Assembly: GCA_900554855.1 (NCBI GenBank)
Contig: USIZ01000051.1
Coordinates: 1-8,176, forward strand
Reading direction: 5' to 3'
DNA length: 8,176 nt
Source: an uncultured Eubacteriales bacterium
GTDB lineage: Bacteria > Bacillota > Clostridia > Oscillospirales > Oscillospiraceae
Below, piece by piece: positions 6,037-8,176 of the stretch. Numbering within the stretch: the first letter of the stretch is position 1; the number at the start of each line of letters is the position of its first letter. The position numbers and the translations under genes were made by a program. The notes under the pieces were generated by a model. That model did no database searches and was not told the origin of the DNA. It saw only the letters and a list, made by a program, of their open reading frames with translations.

Positions 6037-6067
6037 GCGGGCGCTTTTCCCGCGAAAACGCGCCCGC
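6037..6067 (+). other. GC-rich intercistronic hairpin before ntpA
   Basis: GCGGGCGCTTTT (6037-6048) pairs with AAAA (6055-6058) plus GCGCCCGC (6060-6067), with one bulged C (6059) and the 6-nt loop CCCGCG. This 12-pair stem fills much of the 78-base gap between the ntpG stop and ntpA. No T-run follows, so it is not a classical terminator. It ends 17 bases before the ntpA ribosome site (AGAAGG, 6085-6090). A role in RNA cleavage, stability or partial read-through is possible but inferred. Confidence 0.6.
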
Positions 6068-6099
6068 GCTGATCTTCAAACGAAAGAAGGTTCCAAACA

Positions 6100-7872
6100 A
6101 TGGGCAAAATTGTCAAGGTTTCCGGCCCGCTGGTGGTCGCCACCGGCATGGCCGATGCCAATATGTCCGACGTGGTCCGCGTCGGTGAGCAGCGGCTCAT
6201 CGGCGAGATCCTGACCATGACCGGCGACGCCGCCTCCATCCAGGTCTACGAAGAGACCTCCGGCCTCGGCCCCGGCGCTGAGGTCGTCACCACCGGTGCG
6301 CCCCTGTCCGTGGAGCTTGGTCCCGGCCTGCTGGAGAACATCTACGACGGTATCCAGCGTCCTCTGGAGGCGATCATGGCCAAGAGCGGCAGCGCCAGCA
6401 TCACCCGCGGCATTGAGGTCCCTGCGCTGGACCGGGAGAAGAAGTGGGACTTTGTCGCCACTGCCAAAGTAGGCGATAAGGTCGCCACCGGCGACTTCCT
6501 CGGCCAGGTCCAGGAGACTCCCTCCATCCTGCATAAGATCATGGTTCCCGCCGGTGCCGAGGGCACCGTGGAGTCCATCACGTCCGGCTCCTTCACCGTC
6601 ACCGACACGGTAGCCACCATCCGTCTGGCGGACGGCAGCCTCAAGGAGCTGACCATGGTGCAGAAGTGGCCCGTTCGCGTGGGCCGCCCCTACAAGAAGA
6701 AATTTACCCCCGCCGCCCCCCTGCAGTCCGGTCAGCGTGTCATCGACACCATGTTCCCCGTGGCAAAGGGCGGCACCGCCGCCGTTCCCGGCCCCTTCGG
6801 CTCCGGCAAGACCGTTGTCCAGCACGCGCTGGCCAAGTGGTCTGACGTGGACATCGTGATCTATATCGGCTGCGGCGAGCGCGGCAACGAGATGACCGAC
6901 GTTCTGCGCGAATTCCCCGAGCTGATCGACCCCCGCACCGGCGAGACGCTGATGAAGCGCACCGTGCTGATTGCAAACACCTCCGATATGCCCGTGGCCG
7001 CCCGTGAGGCGTCCATCTACACCGGCATCACCATCGCCGAGTACTTCCGCGACATGGGCTACGACGTGGCCGTCATCGCCGACTCCACCTCCCGCTGGGC
7101 CGAAGCTCTGCGTGAGATGTCCGGCCGTCTGGAAGAGATGCCCGGTGAGGAAGGCTACCCCGCCTACCTGGCCAGCCGTATCGCCGAGTTCTACGAGCGC
7201 GCCGGCGTGGTCCAGTGCCTCGGCTCCGACGAGGAGCGCCGCGGCAGCCTGACCGCCGTGGGCGCAGTCTCCCCTCCCGGCGGCGACCTGTCCGAGCCTG
7301 TCAGCCAGGGCACCATGCGCATCGTCAAGGTGTTCTGGAGTCTGGACTCCTCCCTGGCCTATCGCCGTCACTTCCCCGCCATCAACTGGCTGAACTCCTA
7401 CTCCCTGTATCTGGACAACCTGAAGCCCTGGTTCGACGAAAATCTGGGCGAGAGCTTCCTCAAGAACCGCACCCGCGCCATGACCATCCTTCAGGAGGAG
7501 TCCTCCCTGAACGAGATCGTCCAGCTGGTCGGTAAGGACAGCCTGGGCGCCGCCGATCAGCTCACGCTGGAGACCGCCAAGATGATCCGCGAGGACTTCC
7601 TGCAGCAGAACGCTTTTGTGGACATCGACTCCTTCTCCGACTACCGCCGTCAGGCCATGATGATGCAGCTGATCCTCGATTATGACAGCCAGTGCCGCGC
7701 CGCCATTCAGAAGGGTGCCAGCGTGTCCGACCTGTTCGCCATCGGCGCCCGTGCCGGCATCGGCCGCGCCAAGAGCGTGCCCGTGGATCAGTACGAGCAG
7801 ACCTATGCCCGCATCGCCGAGGAGATGACCAGTCAGATCGAAGAGATCGCTGAGATAGGAGAGGTTGACTGA
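6100..7872 (+). CDS. ntpA: V-type ATPase catalytic subunit A (NtpA)
   Basis: Encodes 590 residues, the normal length. It is the ATP-hydrolysing or ATP-forming subunit of the A3B3 head. Order of parts: an N-terminal beta-barrel (about 1-70); the bulge region found in V/A-type but not F-type catalytic subunits (about 115-190); the nucleotide domain with Walker A GPFGSGKT (231-238, K237); the catalytic-glutamate loop GCGERGNEMTD (257-267, E260, R261); Walker B VAVIADSTSRWAEALREMSG (323-342, D328); and a helical C-terminal domain. K237, E260 and R261 correspond to K238, E261 and R262 of E. hirae NtpA. Walker A is uninterrupted, so there is no intein. The ATG is preceded by AGAAGG (6085-6090) at a 9-base gap. 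The stop overlaps the ntpB start by one base. Confidence 0.98.
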   Translation: MGKIVKVSGPLVVATGMADANMSDVVRVGEQRLIGEILTMTGDAASIQVYEETSGLGPGAEVVTTGAPLSVELGPGLLENIYDGIQRPLEAIMAKSGSASITRGIEVPALDREKKWDFVATAKVGDKVATGDFLGQVQETPSILHKIMVPAGAEGTVESITSGSFTVTDTVATIRLADGSLKELTMVQKWPVRVGRPYKKKFTPAAPLQSGQRVIDTMFPVAKGGTAAVPGPFGSGKTVVQHALAKWSDVDIVIYIGCGERGNEMTDVLREFPELIDPRTGETLMKRTVLIANTSDMPVAAREASIYTGITIAEYFRDMGYDVAVIADSTSRWAEALREMSGRLEEMPGEEGYPAYLASRIAEFYERAGVVQCLGSDEERRGSLTAVGAVSPPGGDLSEPVSQGTMRIVKVFWSLDSSLAYRRHFPAINWLNSYSLYLDNLKPWFDENLGESFLKNRTRAMTILQEESSLNEIVQLVGKDSLGAADQLTLETAKMIREDFLQQNAFVDIDSFSDYRRQAMMMQLILDYDSQCRAAIQKGASVSDLFAIGARAGIGRAKSVPVDQYEQTYARIAEEMTSQIEEIAEIGEVD

Positions 7873-8176
7873 TGATTAAAGAATACCGCACGATCCAGGA
7901 GATCGCCTCCCCTCTGATGGTGGTCGATCATGTCCAGGGCGTCACCTATGACGAGCTGGCCGAGGTGGAGCTGACCGACGGCTCCATCCGCCGTGCCAAG
8001 GTGCTGGAGGTCAACGGCGACAAGGCCGTTGTCCAGCTGTTCTCCTCCGCCGCCGGCATCAACCTGGCCCAATCCAAGGTCCGCTTCCTCGGCCATCCCC
8101 TTCAGCTGGCCGTCAGCGGCGATATGCTGGGCCGCGTGTTCAACGGCATGGGCGAGCCCATCGACGGCGGCCCCGA
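7872..8176 (+). CDS. ntpB: V-type ATPase regulatory subunit B, 5' part (3' end outside window)
   Basis: The first 101 codons of the non-catalytic subunit B are present and the window end cuts the gene; full-length members have about 460 residues. It begins MIKEYRTIQEIASPLMVVDH, then has the N-terminal beta-barrel with DGSIRRAKVLEVNGDKAVVQ (36-55), AGINLAQSKVRFLGHPLQL (61-79) and DMLGRVFNGMGEPIDGGP (84-101). These closely match E. hirae NtpB. It alternates with NtpA in the head and contributes an arginine finger to each catalytic site; that part lies beyond this window. Its ATG overlaps the ntpA stop as TGATG (7870-7874). The purine-rich AGGAGAGG (7857-7864) inside ntpA serves as ribosome site. 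Overlapping genes favour equal amounts of A and B. Confidence 0.97.
   Translation, partial: MIKEYRTIQEIASPLMVVDHVQGVTYDELAEVELTDGSIRRAKVLEVNGDKAVVQLFSSAAGINLAQSKVRFLGHPLQLAVSGDMLGRVFNGMGEPIDGGP

Noticed and set aside
6790..6813. An intein in the Walker A region of NtpA, known from some V/A-type catalytic subunits
   Set aside because: GPFGSGKT is continuous and the protein has the normal length of 590 residues.
6076..7371. A 431-residue open frame on the minus strand
   Set aside because: Antisense to ntpA, with low-complexity His-Gly-Asp-rich translation and no family features.

Overview
The window holds most of a bacterial V-type (V/A-type) ATPase operon, preceded by the 3' end of an unrelated regulator gene. 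The genes are GC-rich, have strong Shine-Dalgarno sites and use some TTG starts. Gene order and protein sequence closely follow the Enterococcus hirae Na+-ATPase operon (ntpF-I-K-E-C-G-A-B). This points to a GC-rich Gram-positive anaerobe of the Clostridia, plausibly the Oscillospiraceae/Ruminococcaceae group. That placement is inferred from gene style, not from a marker gene.

Layout. Bases 1-366 are the C-terminal part of a MarR-type regulator. It is followed by a strong intrinsic terminator (about 439-506). Bases 511-1106 have no convincing gene: they are AT-richer, pyrimidine-rich on the plus strand, and carry small repeats plus two dubious minus-strand ORFs. A good sigma-A-type promoter (1107-1135) is followed by a roughly 120-nt leader with three hairpins. 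The operon then runs to the right edge: ntpF (1261), ntpI (1575), ntpK (3536), ntpE (4056), ntpC (4719), ntpG (5710), ntpA (6100) and ntpB (7872, cut by the window end). The expected ntpD (central shaft) lies outside the window if present.

How the genes work together. NtpA and NtpB form the catalytic head. NtpG, with the unseen NtpD, forms the central shaft, and NtpC links the shaft to the membrane ring. NtpK forms the ion-carrying ring and NtpI the stator and ion channel. NtpE and NtpF form the peripheral stalks. All five Na+-coordinating residues known from E. hirae NtpK are present, so the machine is predicted to move Na+ rather than H+. It could run as an ATP-driven pump or as an ATP synthase; the sequence does not say which.

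This is a known type of machine, not a new system. The parts most worth a second look are regulatory: the structured leader in front of a predicted Na+ ATPase (a Na+-sensing riboswitch is a testable idea), two hairpins inside the operon just before ntpC and ntpA, and the long AT-rich upstream region.
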